DNA from: Isoetes taiwanensis
Taxonomy: Eukaryota > Streptophyta > Lycopodiopsida > Isoetales > Isoetaceae
Reading direction: 5' to 3'
Length of the DNA: 64,000 nucleotides
Assembly: GCA_021234155.1 (NCBI GenBank)
Contig: JAJEKV010000001.1
Location: forward strand, 18,371,382 to 18,435,381
Part shown: positions 10,508 to 21,185 of the stretch, piece by piece
Layout of the letters: the number at the start of each line of letters is the position of its first letter
How positions within the stretch are numbered: position 1 is the first letter of the stretch
Notes under the pieces: model-generated
What the model saw: only the letters and a program-made list of their open reading frames with translations
Databases searched by the model: none
What the model was told of the DNA's origin: nothing
Translations under genes and position numbers: made by a program

Positions 10508-12031
10508 ATGGCGCCCTCAAGCTTTGTCAGATGGTACAATGAGGCCAATCACATCCGTGAATTCCCTGCTGAGCAAGCCTACCATGTCTTCGATCATCTC
10601 TTTGACCTTCATGCCACCTTGACTAGAACTCCCTATTACACCGACATTATTTGCCAATATGATCAGCAGGTCTTACCCTGGGAAGTTAGTTTGCCACCTA
10701 GGGGAGGGAAATGGGTATCTCTAGACTCTCTGTCCCAAGCCATAGGAGGGGGATCTAGGATCAAGAATAAGCTATGGGATAGAACCAAAAACATGCCAGA
10801 CTACATGACCTGTAAGCATCATAGGCATAGGTACGTCTCCAATCAGGCAGCCTTAGCTTTGTTCATGCAGTACAGGGCAGTCAACCAACCAGGGGAGCCG
10901 TCAATTCAACCTTTGGATTTGGCACCTCTCGACACTCGGAGGCAGCAGATAGGTATTCACGAGATCGAGACTGCAGAGTACGAATACTACGGCTCCACAT
11001 CAGAAGCACCTATGTTGCAGATTGAGCAGGATTACGAGGAGGAAGAGGAAGAGAACCCAAGTTGGGAGATAAGGGAGGCAAGAAGGATGGAGAGGCATCT
11101 AGCTCGGCAACAGGAAGCACTAAGGCGAGACTTTGAGCCGCCAATGGGTATCACGGCCCTCACTCCAGTGATCATCGACGGCGAGGAGTACATAATCGCC
11201 AACGACATCCTCAACCTTCCCTATTGTCAAGAAGAAGGCCTCAGGACCGATGAGCTCCTAAGCCTAATGGCAGAGGAGCAGGGTAGCGACTTCATCGACT
11301 ATGATTACCAAGAAATTCCAAGGGAGGTAGCCGAGCGACATTCCTACGCCGGAACAACTATGTCAGACATTCAAGCCTACCAACAGATAAGACAGATGTA
11401 TCAGCAGCAGCAACCCATCATTCCAGAGGAGGAATTCCACGAGATCCAAAGCAGATTGTACAAGCCGGGAAGAGGCCCAAGCTCAAGCCGACCAGTGCGC
11501 TCTAGGAGCATGCGGGAAGCATCTGGCAGCATCAATCTGGAGAACGCAACAACAATGTGGAGGGATCATGAGGATCTTGTCGCATTAGATGTCTTCGGCG
11601 AAGCTGCTCAAAGGAAGGGTACGGGAACCGCCGTGGGAGGCAGGGATAAATCATTCAGATACTATCTTCCAGTCCTTAGCCAGGGGCAGATGGTAGTTTT
11701 CCACAAGGAGTTCAGCCCAAGAGGAGAAGAATCCGTCGCGCTCCTCATAGCACTCTCAGGGTTTGGTCAGCATGCCAGGATAGATTATGGAGTAGACCAT
11801 GTCATCCTCTTCAAGAGATCCGTAGCACTTCATGCCCTCGACTTCGCAAGGGGCCACCTCAGGGATGCGCACTTGTCAGTAGTGGCAGCAATTGCACCGG
11901 AACTTCCAGAACCTCAGATGGCAAGAGCATTGGAAGGAGGATCGGCATCAAGAATCCTACAGAACGTCGGCAAGGGGATAAGATTGAAGAATGTGAAGAA
12001 CTTCTTCAAGTCCATGAGCAAGCGCCGATGA
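10508..12031 (+). CDS. Unrecognised 507-codon ORF between H3 and gag
   Basis: An intact frame from ATG to TGA, with a TATA box about 110 bases upstream. I recognise no family. Residues 1-120 look folded and are rich in aromatics and His (WYNEANHIREF, CKHHRHRY). Residues 165-210 are acidic with a run of Glu followed by a basic helix. Residues 330-345 are Ser/Arg-rich. Residues 380-465 look globular and beta-rich (FRYYLPVLSQGQMVVFHKEF onward). The C-terminus is basic (KNVKNFFKSMSKRR), which could bind nucleic acid or localise to the nucleus. It lacks gag and pol hallmarks. Extra ORFs of plant Ty3 elements usually lie after pol, so a place between H3 and gag is unusual. An intact frame of this length suggests recent constraint. 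Confidence 0.7.
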   Translation: MAPSSFVRWYNEANHIREFPAEQAYHVFDHLFDLHATLTRTPYYTDIICQYDQQVLPWEVSLPPRGGKWVSLDSLSQAIGGGSRIKNKLWDRTKNMPDYMTCKHHRHRYVSNQAALALFMQYRAVNQPGEPSIQPLDLAPLDTRRQQIGIHEIETAEYEYYGSTSEAPMLQIEQDYEEEEEENPSWEIREARRMERHLARQQEALRRDFEPPMGITALTPVIIDGEEYIIANDILNLPYCQEEGLRTDELLSLMAEEQGSDFIDYDYQEIPREVAERHSYAGTTMSDIQAYQQIRQMYQQQQPIIPEEEFHEIQSRLYKPGRGPSSSRPVRSRSMREASGSINLENATTMWRDHEDLVALDVFGEAAQRKGTGTAVGGRDKSFRYYLPVLSQGQMVVFHKEFSPRGEESVALLIALSGFGQHARIDYGVDHVILFKRSVALHALDFARGHLRDAHLSVVAAIAPELPEPQMARALEGGSASRILQNVGKGIRLKNVKNFFKSMSKRR

Positions 12032-12362
12032 GAAAATTTTGTTTGTTAAGGAAGTAATTGTATTGAAAATATAATCTCCCTTCAGTTATTATCATGTAAT
12101 TCATGAAATGTATTTCTATATATACTAATTAATGTCTTACCATGATCTTGACTTGTAAGTGGAATTTTCATATGATTTCTTTTGTACCTAACAACAATTC
12201 AATTGTAAGCAAGAATGATTAGTGTGTACTTTAAATAACAAGCATTGATGATCAATCCTTGCAGCAAGGAACACCGGCTCAGGGTCCCAAGGTCAGGGCC
12301 GACAGCATCAGTGGGTACCCAGGAACCTATTCGGACGTGATCAGGATGACATCAACGAGGAA
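12032..12362 (+). other. Spacer between the 507-codon ORF and gag
   Basis: AT-rich to about 12260, likely the 3' untranslated part of the preceding ORF, then a Gln- and Gly-rich frame that reads into the gag start at 12363. No separate gene was seen. Confidence 0.4.
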
Positions 12363-13308
12363 ATGACGCCGGAAGCAATCAACGCAAGGCTCGTTCAGAT
12401 GAGGAATCAGATGCATCAGCTGATCCACTGGGCCACCCCATTGATGAATGCCCAAGAATACGCACCTGCTCCACCTCCACCTCCACCACTACCCCCAACA
12501 AGGCATTGAAGAAGGCCCACAGCAGGAGGGACAAGACAATCAGGTGAATGTCAGAGACAGGAAAAGGAAAAGGAAAAACAGAAGATCTCCAACTCCACCT
12601 AGCTCCAGTTCATCGGACACTTCGCACACCCAAGACAGTTCTAGCTCAGAAAGTGAGTCTGACACTCCACAGGTAAGAGCCAGGGCAAGAAAGGCAGATG
12701 ACTATCAGAAGAAGGTTGACAGTGCTATGAGCAATGTGTGGAAGACTAGGAAGTTGGGTCAGTTCTCAGGAAAGGACAGGTCAGGTATGGAGGCAGAAGC
12801 ATGGCTTGACGAAATGGAGGAATTTGGCAACTCTTATAGCATGAAGGACAAGGATATAGGGAAAGTTGCTACAGCAAACTTGATAGGAGCAGCTAGAATC
12901 TGGTGGAAAGGCTATGCTAAGTCTAACAAGCTCAAAAGAAACAGTTGCAGATTCAAGACCTTCAGCAAAGCTTTCCGCAAGCACTATGTGCCAAGATCGC
13001 ACACTAGCAGGCAGATCCAGCAGTTCTATAGGTTGAACCAGGGTACATTGTCAGTAGCAAAGTATACAGAGGAATTCATGCAGCTCAGGCTCCATGTTCC
13101 CGGAGTATCAGAAAGGCAAGCGGTTGATACCTACATTGAAGGGTTGAACAGCAATATCAAGAGGCTTGTTAGAGCAATCAACCCAAGGTCAGTGGCAGAG
13201 GCCGAAGACAAAGCTATAAGTTTGGAAGAAGCACCATCGACTCCAGCAGAGAAACAGACGGCATTCAAGGGTAAAGCTTCGGGGCAGTACCAAGGGCAAT
13301 ACGAGTAA
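12363..13308 (+). pseudogene. gag: gag of the H3 element, frame broken near its start
   Basis: The 5' part (ATG 12363) reads MTPEAINARLVQMRNQM and a run of prolines typical of plant Ty3 gag, then stops near 12508. The rest is open in another frame from 12448 to 13308, so an indel lies in the Pro-coding repeat near 12470-12500. The second frame has a basic, Ser-rich segment, then the Retrotrans_gag region at about residues 100-240, with AEAWLDEMEEF, the ARIWWKGY helix, FRKHYVP and the LNQGTLSVAKYTEEF motif. The product would form the capsid. This copy probably makes no full Gag, unless a nearby ATG in the second frame is used. Confidence 0.8.
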
Positions 13309-13523
13309 GCAATCGCCAGCCTACGCCATCGGGGAGGCCAGCAGCAGGGAAGAGCTCAGGGTAAGACCTTTGGGGACCGTAAGCCGCAGAATGCATCAGG
13401 GGGCAGTGTACTAAAGCGTATCCTGGATAGTCTGACGAAAGAGAAGAGACAGGAGTGTATCGAGAAGAAGCTTTGTTTGTGTGCTTCCAGCGAGGGCACG
13501 AACACATGATTGCCCATTAGGTC
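13309..13523 (+). pseudogene. Decayed gag nucleocapsid and gag-pol junction
   Basis: A stop at 13306-13308 ends the gag frame. At about 13470-13520 the three frames together show traces of a CCHC zinc knuckle (a Cys-x-x-Cys, then Gly-His, then Asp-Cys-Pro), but stops and frameshifts break it. In an intact relative gag and pol would probably be continuous here. Confidence 0.5.
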
Positions 13524-16500
13524 ATGCGTGCAGCTTTGGCAGAGCTTATGGATTGGGATTCTCCAACAGAAGCAGATGAGGACGACGACCAGCATGAGGC
13601 CCAGGACTTCATAGATGGTGAGTGCCACATATGTGCAAACATTGAGTCAGGTGATATTGAAAATCAGTCAACAGTCATTGCGGCTGATGGGATCATAGAT
13701 AGCAACCCATATGTAGTTCTCATAGACACAGGTAGTTCTCATAACTTCGCCTCTCCCAGGCTGGCCGCCCTAATGAAGAATAAGGTATTAAAGTCTAAGC
13801 CAAGGCCAGTTGCTATGGCAAATGGCGCCATTCGACACACTAAGGGGAGGAGGATCACATTCGACATAGACCTTAGTGGAAATAAGTGGCCGATGGGAGC
13901 AGAGGTCGTGGAAATTGGAAGGTATGACCTTATAGTAGGCATGGAATTCTTGAAGCTAGCCAAAGCCATAATTGATTGTGACCGCAACGAAGTCGCCATG
14001 ACGGCACCGGACGGCAGCAAGTTCGTAGTGAAAGGTAAGAAGGCAGCTCCTTCTATGCAGTGTATTTCCTTGAAGCACCTGAGGAAAAGTATAGAAAGAA
14101 ATAAGGTGGATTATATTTTGAGGTTAGTGGCAATTGAGCCCAATAAGCAGGATAGAAGCGATCAAAAGGGGAATCAGTTGCCCAGGCCAGTAGCAAGGCT
14201 CATCTCAGAATTTAAGGATGTATTCCCGGATGAAATCCGGCAGCTACCACCTTATAGGGGTGTAGAATGTAAAATCACATTAGCTCCAGATGCTAAGCCT
14301 ACCAGCAAGGCACCTTATAGGATGAGCACCCCAGAATTGATAGAACTCAAGAAGCAGCTCCAGGAATTGCTTGAGCTTGGGTTTATTAGAGCAAGTGTGT
14401 CTCCTTTTGGAGCACCTATACTCTTTGTGAGGAAGAAAGATGAGAGCTTAAGAATGTGCATAGACTATCGCCAGCTCAACAAGCAGACGATAAAGAACAA
14501 GTATGCATTGCCAAGGGCAGATGATTTGATGGACCAGCTCCAAGGAGCAAGGGTATTCTCAAAAATTGACTTAAGGTCAGGGTACCATCAGATAAGAATA
14601 AAGGAAGAGGATATCCATAAGACCGCCTTTAGAACGCGGTATGGTCACTTTGAGTTCACAGTAATGCCCTTTGGGTTGTCGAACGCTCCAGCAACTTTTA
14701 TGCGCCTCATGAACGACGTCTTCAGAGATTTTCTAGATGAGTTTGTCATTGTCTTCTTCGACGACATTCTAGTCTATAGCAAGTCCATTGAAGATCATGA
14801 TCAGCATTTGAGAAGGGTATTGGAAAAGTTGAGACGGCATCGCTTGTATGGCAAGCTCTCCAAGTGCCACTTTGCTACCGAAAGAGTGGAGTACTTGGGC
14901 CATGTAATATCGGCGGAAGGGATCTCCACCGACCCCGCAAAGATTGAAGCAGTAGTTGATTGGCCAGCTCCAAGGAATATAGCAGAAGTAAGAAGCTTTC
15001 TCGGATTGGCGGGATATTACAGAAAGTTCGTGAAGGACTTTGCTAAGTGGGCGTCCCCTTTGACGGACCTCACTAAGAGCGTTAAGGTGAAAGATTGGAA
15101 AACGCATTGGTTAGAGAAAGTTCAAGCTTCCTTTGAGAAGCTCAAGGAGGCCTTAACAACAGCTCCAGTGCTCGTCCTTCCAGATCCGAGTAAAGACAAG
15201 CTTGTGGCCACGGATGCAAGCAAGTTAGCAACAGGGGCAGTCTTGATGCAAGAAGAAAGGGTAGTCGCCTACGACTCGAAGAAGATGAACGACGCCGAGC
15301 AACGCTACCCAACCCATGATCAGGAGCTCCTAGCCATTGTCAGGGCACTAAGGATTTGGAGGCATTATTTGCTGGGAAGGAAGTTTCAGTTAGATACTGA
15401 TCACCAGAGCCTCCAGTATCTTTTCACCCAACCACTCCTCAACCTAAGGCAAAGGAGGTGGATGGAATTCCTTGAAGAGTATGATTTTGATATAGTATAT
15501 AAGCCCGGCAAGCTTAATGTGGTGGCAGATGCTCTCTCCAGGAGACCGCTTGAGACAAGAACGCATTGTAATGCGATTTCCACTCTTTCGAGTGAGTTTG
15601 GAAAGAAGATTGAGGAGACCCTGCCATTAGATGAGGATTTCAAGGAAGTATGGGAAAGCCTTTCTAGAGAGGCTAGAACAGATAAGGAACGGGAGGCCTT
15701 CAAGCATTATAAGAAGGAAGGCAACCTGTTGTATCATAAGCATAAGTTGTGTGTGCCCGAATCATCAGGGGTAAGGAAGCTAATTCTTCATGACACACAT
15801 AACAGCCCAATAGCAGGGCATGCAGGGTTTATGAAGACCTACTTCAAGATTCGAAGTAGTTATTTCTGGCCAGGGATGAAGAAGCAGATAGCCAGATATA
15901 TTCGGGAATGCCAGTTGTGTCAGCAGACGAAAGCGGAACAACTTCGAATTCCAGGTGCCTTAGAGCCATTGGGGGTGCCAAATGCTAAGTGGGAGGTCAT
16001 AAGTATGGATTTTATCACCGGACTCCCTAGAACTCTTCGAGGCAAGGATGCATTGATGGTTGTCGTAGACAAGTTATCTAAGATGGCACATTTTGTGCCT
16101 TGCGTAAACCTCTGGACACCGCATTAGATCTTGCCAAGCTATTTGTAAAGGAGATTTTTAGACTCCATGGCATGCCTCGGGAGATAATTTCAGATAGGGA
16201 TTCCAAATTTATGAGTGCCTTTTGGCAAGAGCTCTTTAGCACGATTCAGACGAAGCTCTCCATGAGCACGGCATATCATCCCCAAACAGATGGTCAGACG
16301 GAGAGGACGAATCGCATCATTGAAGATATGCTTAGAAGCTTTGTGTGGAATAAGCAGTCCAAGTGGGATGAGTACATCCACTTGGTGGAATTCGCCTACA
16401 ATAGTGCCAAACAGGAGTCATCTCAGATGTCTCCTTTCATGGTAAATTACGGGTACCAGTGCTTAACCCCGGACACTTGGCACAATCCCGTGTCAAAGGT

Positions 16501-17053
16501 TGAAGTGTCCCAGCAGATGCTAGGAGATATGCAGCAGTTGGTGGAAGAAGTGAGGGGTTACCTCCTAGCAGCAAGAAGTCGGCAGAAGCAAGGGCAGAAG
16601 AGTGTAGCCGACAAGCACAGGACCGTAAGAGAGTTCAAGGTAGGCGATAGCGTGTGGTTGAAGATCAAGGTCAAGCAAGCTAAGCTTCGGATTGGGAGTT
16701 GCAAGAAGCTTGCCCCTAGGTGGGCTGGTCCATTCAAGATCTTGGAGAGAGTGGGCTCCCAAGCCTACAAGTTGGATCTTCCAGCCCATCTCAAAGTTCA
16801 CAAGGTTTTCCACGTAAGTTTATTGAAAAGGCACAATCCTAACCCCGAGGAGGTCTTGGATACTCCAACTTTGTTGGAAATGACTAAGAGCAAGTGGAAA
16901 TTGTGCCCGAAGTTACTTCTTGATAAGTCATTCAAGAAGACTAGGAGGTCTCGTTCTTCCAAAGATTTGGTCAAGTGGAAGCACTTGCCCGTGGAAGACG
17001 CAGCGACATGGGTATTGAAGCAGGATTTGGAGAAGCAATACCCGAGTTTATGA
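13524..17053 (+). pseudogene. pol: Chromovirus pol: protease, RT, RNase H, integrase, chromodomain; one frameshift
   Basis: Frame 13524-16127 encodes an aspartic protease (DTGSSHNF at about 13725), reverse transcriptase ([14 protein letters not shown] near 14560; FFDDILVYS near 14755), RNase H ([10 protein letters not shown] near 15210; the DTDHQSL strand near 15395) and the start of integrase, with its His-His-Cys-Cys zinc finger (15790-15940) and first catalytic Asp (MDFITGLP near 16005). The frame is lost by one base near 16105. Frame 16100-17053 carries the second Asp (ISDRDSKFM), the Glu (TERTNRIIEDM) and the GPF/Y-like region (WAGPFKILERVG), and ends in a chromodomain-like segment (LVKWKHLPVEDAATWVL). 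The domain order and chromodomain place it among the Ty3/gypsy chromoviruses. The frameshift lies inside the integrase core, so this copy is probably inactive. Confidence 0.92.
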
Positions 17054-18943
17054 AGGAGTTTGATGGGCGAGTCGTCTCCGACTTGGTCGACCCCGACTTG
17101 CCAGGAGGTTAGCTTAGTATGTTTCTTAGTTAGCCTCTAGTCCGCGGATGTATTATAGCTAGTGGAATACATATGCGTAATCTTGGAACATGTGGGCGGC
17201 GATGGGATGAACCTTTAAGGCGTTCCCCTAGGCAACATGCACCAAGAGGCGCGCATGACCACTAGGGTCATCGCGAGAGAGAAGGAAAGGCATGGTGCGC
17301 GATGATGGGACATCGGTCGGATGCTCCCTATGCCACGATGTGGGGATCGCACACCTGGCCATAGGGGGGTCATGGTGAAGGTCAAAGTGATCATGTGCAA
17401 TGATGGGATCGTGAGACGTTCCCTAGCTTAAAACCCTTGGGGCATGATGCACTAGGGGTTTTCGGACCGGGCAACCGAAGTACAAGGTAGCACTTGATCA
17501 TGGGCGATGATGGGATCATCTTAAATGGTCCTTAAGCTCAAATCCGAAAGGGCCATGATCGAGTGCAAGGTATGGTAAGGGGGGGTGGTCCCCTAAAACC
17601 ACAAACTTATTAATTAAACTAACGTAATGTGCTCCATGTGCAGGCAAGTGAGAAGGAGCTTCGAGGTGGAGCGCATTACGAAAAGATGGGGGAACCATAA
17701 TTTAGATTATGAACCCTAATAACTCTTATAATAATGTTTTGAATTATTGTAAGGAAGGAAGGAAGGAAGTATATTTTTACGTCGCACCACAAAGGCAGCG
17801 TCACGAAGGACATGCGACCACAAGTACAAAGAAAACAAAAATACATTGCATGGGCCGAAGCCCGTGAGCACCATGGCCCGGATTAAAAAACCCCACTGGG
17901 GAAAAACCGTTGCCATGATGACCACAGATCCAAAAAGCCCCCGAACCGTAACCTCTTCACAGCTAGGTGCCGAGTACTGGTGCGGACTCATGCACGCGCT
18001 AAACCTCCATCCTCTCAATCAAAACCCGGGGCAAATAGATGTCGATGCGAGATCCCGTGCCGACCTCGAGTAACTCGATCAAACCACTAGACCATAAGAG
18101 CTGCCCCTAAAACGGGTAGAGTCCCAAACCCCCATAGCAATGATTCTGCAAAAGGTGTGACCGCGGAGGGCACCGCTGAAGCTGAAAACCAACGATCCAA
18201 TAAGCCCAAGCGCCCGTAAGTCCAGCGCCAGTGGGAAGGCTTCGTGGAAAACGCTCAGAGAAGTCGCTCGGAGGAGGTGCATCCTCCAGCCCTGCGCCAA
18301 GGCGCCAGCACCCCTGCTCCATCGTGTGCTCCAGCGCTCACAAGCATGCTCGCAGGCGCTCCTCGCTCAGGCATGCACTGGTGCTCAGGCAGGCACCGAG
18401 GTCCGCCTCCAGACGCCATCCATCACTGCCAGGGCCTAGGCGCCATCCATCACTGCCAGGAGAGGCTCAGGCAGGCGCCCAGGCACCCTCAGGCGCTGAA
18501 GCAATCCGTTGATGCTGCCACAACCCCAAAGCAATCCGTTCAGGCTGCCAAGAAAACCCCCAATCCGGTCATGCTGCAACCCCGCCCCACTAAAATGCTT
18601 ATAACTCGCGAAATATGGCTCTGATTGACCTGAAATTTGTTGCAGAAGATAGAGGGCGCAAATACCTTCAATTTGATATGCGGCACGGCCTGAGTGAAGA
18701 TCGGGTTGTGGAGTTATGCTCAATCAAAGTTTCAAGGCTGGGCCATGGGCGCTGGGCGCTGTAAGAAGTAACCTTGTTAAGGCTATATAATTTTGTATAA
18801 GTACAAATATAGCTTAAAATTTTGACATTTAACTTTAATAGGAAGTTGATCGTTTAAATTAAACTTAAGTGTATGATCTTATGTGGTTTTGCAGGATAGA
18901 TAGGCTCGTCACCTTAGCGCAATGCTGAGGACAACATTGTCCT
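17054..18943 (+). other. Non-coding 3' internal region with degenerate repeats of about 100 bp
   Basis: There is no convincing gene in these 1.9 kb. Between about 17198 and 17600, four degenerate units start with a G(C/A)GATG-GGGA word (near 17198, 17300, 17397 and 17503), about 100 bp apart. Each is followed by a GTTCCCTA-CTTAA-type block and a GGCATGATGCAC-type block. The part 18230-18500 is GC-rich with short repeats (CGCCATCCATCACTGCCAGG twice, near 18412 and 18440). It gives frames on both strands that I regard as chance. GGACAACATTGTCC, an inverted repeat, sits just before the polypurine tract. Confidence 0.5.
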
Positions 18944-18956
18944 AAGGGGGGGAGAA
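18944..18956 (+). promoter_or_regulatory. Polypurine tract of the H3 element
   Basis: AAGGGGGGGAGAA abuts the TG of LTR C. It is the plus-strand DNA primer. Confidence 0.9.
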
Positions 18957-20596
18957 TGTGACGTTCCAAGGGAATATACGCCATAAATACGTATATTCCT
19001 GGACCTGTCACCATACAAGTCTACCTAGGTAGCCTTGTATGCCTTGGATAAGTGGCAAGGGGTGCACATCTAAGTTAATTGTTTAACCTAGATAACCTTA
19101 GGATAAGACCCATTTTCCACATGGCCTTATCCTATTGGGGCAACCGCCACACGGCCTCACCCTAGTGGTGCCACATGGCATCCTATGTGGACCCACACCT
19201 ATATTAGCTCTAACCCTCACCCTAGACCTTTTTCCCTGACCCAGCACCTGAACTCTCATCTACATGCCCGAAACCCCGTTTCGAGCATCGTTCGTCATAG
19301 CCTAGCCTGGAGCAGCAGCCCCTGGAAGGTGTGTATGATCGTTGAGGGAGCAAGTCTTCGAACCGCGTCAAGGAGCATGGAGACGCCAGGGATGGGAGGA
19401 AGCGCTTCCGGAGGAGGTAGGTTGAGTAGGGTTCATGTTAGTTCATCTGGAAGTTAGTATTCCAGGTGGGTTGGTATGTTGTGTCTAGAGTAGAGCCACC
19501 CTAGATCCTTTGTTAAACATCTTGAACCCTAATCAACGAACCCTAACTGATAGTTAGATATGTATGATTAGGTTAAGATGTTCATATGATATTGTTCATG
19601 ATGATATGTGATGATGGTTGATCATGTTGTTCCTCTTGTGTTGGGAAGGGGGGTAGAGACCTAGGGCCATATGTAGTATGCTCCTAGTGTAGATCCCTTA
19701 GTTCCTATTAGATGCGGCCTGTGCATAGAAACCCACCGGGCTATGGAAGCTATGATGTGACTCAGCACTACACAACGGGGCTAGAGGCAAGATGGAGGGT
19801 GGATCCCTGCCGAGTGGGGGCTTCGGGGGATCCCATAGTGGACTAGGCTTATGGCCGGTCACTTCGTGTGGGCCGGGCATGGGTCCGACACCTCCTGGGG
19901 CGAAGGTGTTGCCCTGCCTCTCAAGAGTTGCAAGTGTTAGCTTGGCTCTTGTTTTGGGGGGTTCAGTCGGGTACGAATCGTGTGTCGTCACGATTCTCTA
20001 GCCGCCCGTGGAGCCTCTAGACCCCGGGAAGGGGAGATGCAACCCTTCCTACCTCAACGGACCAGGGAGATGCAACCTGGAGTAGTCCCGATGGGTGATG
20101 CCATGGGATTGCGTATCCGGAAGGTTAGAGTTATGCCAGAGCTTGATCTAGCCTATTTGCAAAGTATGCACAGGAGGGGCGGATGGAGTGGTCAACCCTA
20201 GCCATTGTCTTATGCCAGCCCCGCCATTGTTATGATTCGGTCTGCTCTATCTTGAGGCCTATCCAGTCAGTCGACTTCCTTTCGTGTCGGAGCCACGGGT
20301 AGGATCTCTCATGTTTTATGGCATATGATTATGTTCTTTGCATCTATGGATATGCGATTGAGCTACTCTTTGAGGTAGCATATTGTATTGTATTGCTAGT
20401 TCTGACGTGTTTATGCTTCCGCTGTGATAGGAGCCCATAGGGGAAGGGCACGCAAGACACCTTCGTGTCCCCTTCCCGCACTACGGAGCTTCCAGAGTGC
20501 GGGATAGACGGAGGGCCTGTGCGGTTGTTGAGCCGGACGGGGGATTTCCTGCCGAGTGTATGGCCGGGCGCCGTATATTTAGCAGGGAGCGTCACA
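18957..20596 (+). repeat. LTR C (right LTR) of the H3 element
   Basis: It starts TGTGACG and ends CGTCACA, 1640 bp, and is nearly identical to LTR B over its shared length. GGCAT follows at 20597-20601. The similarity of B and C points to a recent origin of the B-to-C unit. Confidence 0.92.
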
Positions 20597-20601
20597 GGCA
20601 T
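20597..20601 (+). repeat. Target site duplication GGCAT, right
   Basis: Matches 3192-3196. The outer LTR continues directly after it. Confidence 0.85.
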
Positions 20602-21185
20602 GAACCTTCTGGAGGAGAGTGATCTCCTCCCGCCTCATCGGGAGCTGGGGAGATGCAACCCAGTAGTAGTCCCTTTGGCTATGAACCCGGCAGGCTACGG
20701 TCAGGCTCCAATACTTTTCAGCCTATCTGCAAAGTATGCACAGGAGGGGCGGATGGAGTGGACTACCCAACGACCATGTTTCTATGCCAGCCAAATCCAT
20801 TTGCCATGAATTCTGTCTGCATTGTTATCCGGAGACCCAAGCCGTCAGTCTTTCCCCAAGAGTCTGAGCCTGGGTAGGATTTCCCCATGTTATGTTGATG
20901 TACTGATGTGTTGTTGCAGCTATTGTGATATGGTGGACCACCCTTCGAGGTGGGTATGTTATTATTGTTGTCATGTGCTCATGTTTATTTACGCTTCCGC
21001 AGCTAGGACGATCCCGAGGGAGACGGGATGAATGACACGTCCATTCTTCCCCGTCGGGTTCTTGGCCACCATCAAGGGCCCGATGTTAGGTGGACGGCCT
21101 CAGGTCAGCGAGCAGATGCTGATTTGAGGGATGATCTCCAGTTTGTATACGAGCGGGGCATCATATATGAGCTGGGGCCGTCACA
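20602..21185 (+). repeat. 3' LTR of the outer Ty3/gypsy element, right part
   Basis: It continues the interrupted LTR. It is related in order to the last third of the H3-element LTR (CAAAGTATGCACAGGAGGGGC; TTTACGCTTCCGC near 20995) and ends CGTCACA. The next bases, ATAAT (21186-21190), would be one copy of the outer element's duplication. The other copy lies left of the window. Confidence 0.8.

Larger units (their letters stand above)
3197..20596 (+). mobile_element. Composite Ty3/gypsy chromovirus carrying histone H3-like genes
   Basis: The composite holds three LTRs of one family: 3197-4835, 6580-8139 (lacking the first 74 bases) and 18957-20596. Its outer ends carry a GGCAT duplication. 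From the middle LTR the order is primer-binding site, H3-like gene, ORF of 507 codons, gag, pol (protease, RT, RNase H, integrase, chromodomain), non-coding region, polypurine tract and LTR, about 14 kb. The left 3.4 kb is LTR, primer-binding site and a broken copy of the H3 gene, fused in the H3 3' untranslated region to the truncated middle LTR. The middle and right LTRs share variants that the left LTR lacks. This suggests that a recombinant or tandem molecule was inserted, or that later recombination occurred. Frameshifts in gag and integrase mean the copy is probably not autonomous. Confidence 0.9.

Noticed and set aside
18231-18624. Overlapping 93- and 126-codon frames after pol
   Set aside because: GC-rich repeat sequence is open in several frames. 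No family, and no polypeptide expected between pol and the polypurine tract.
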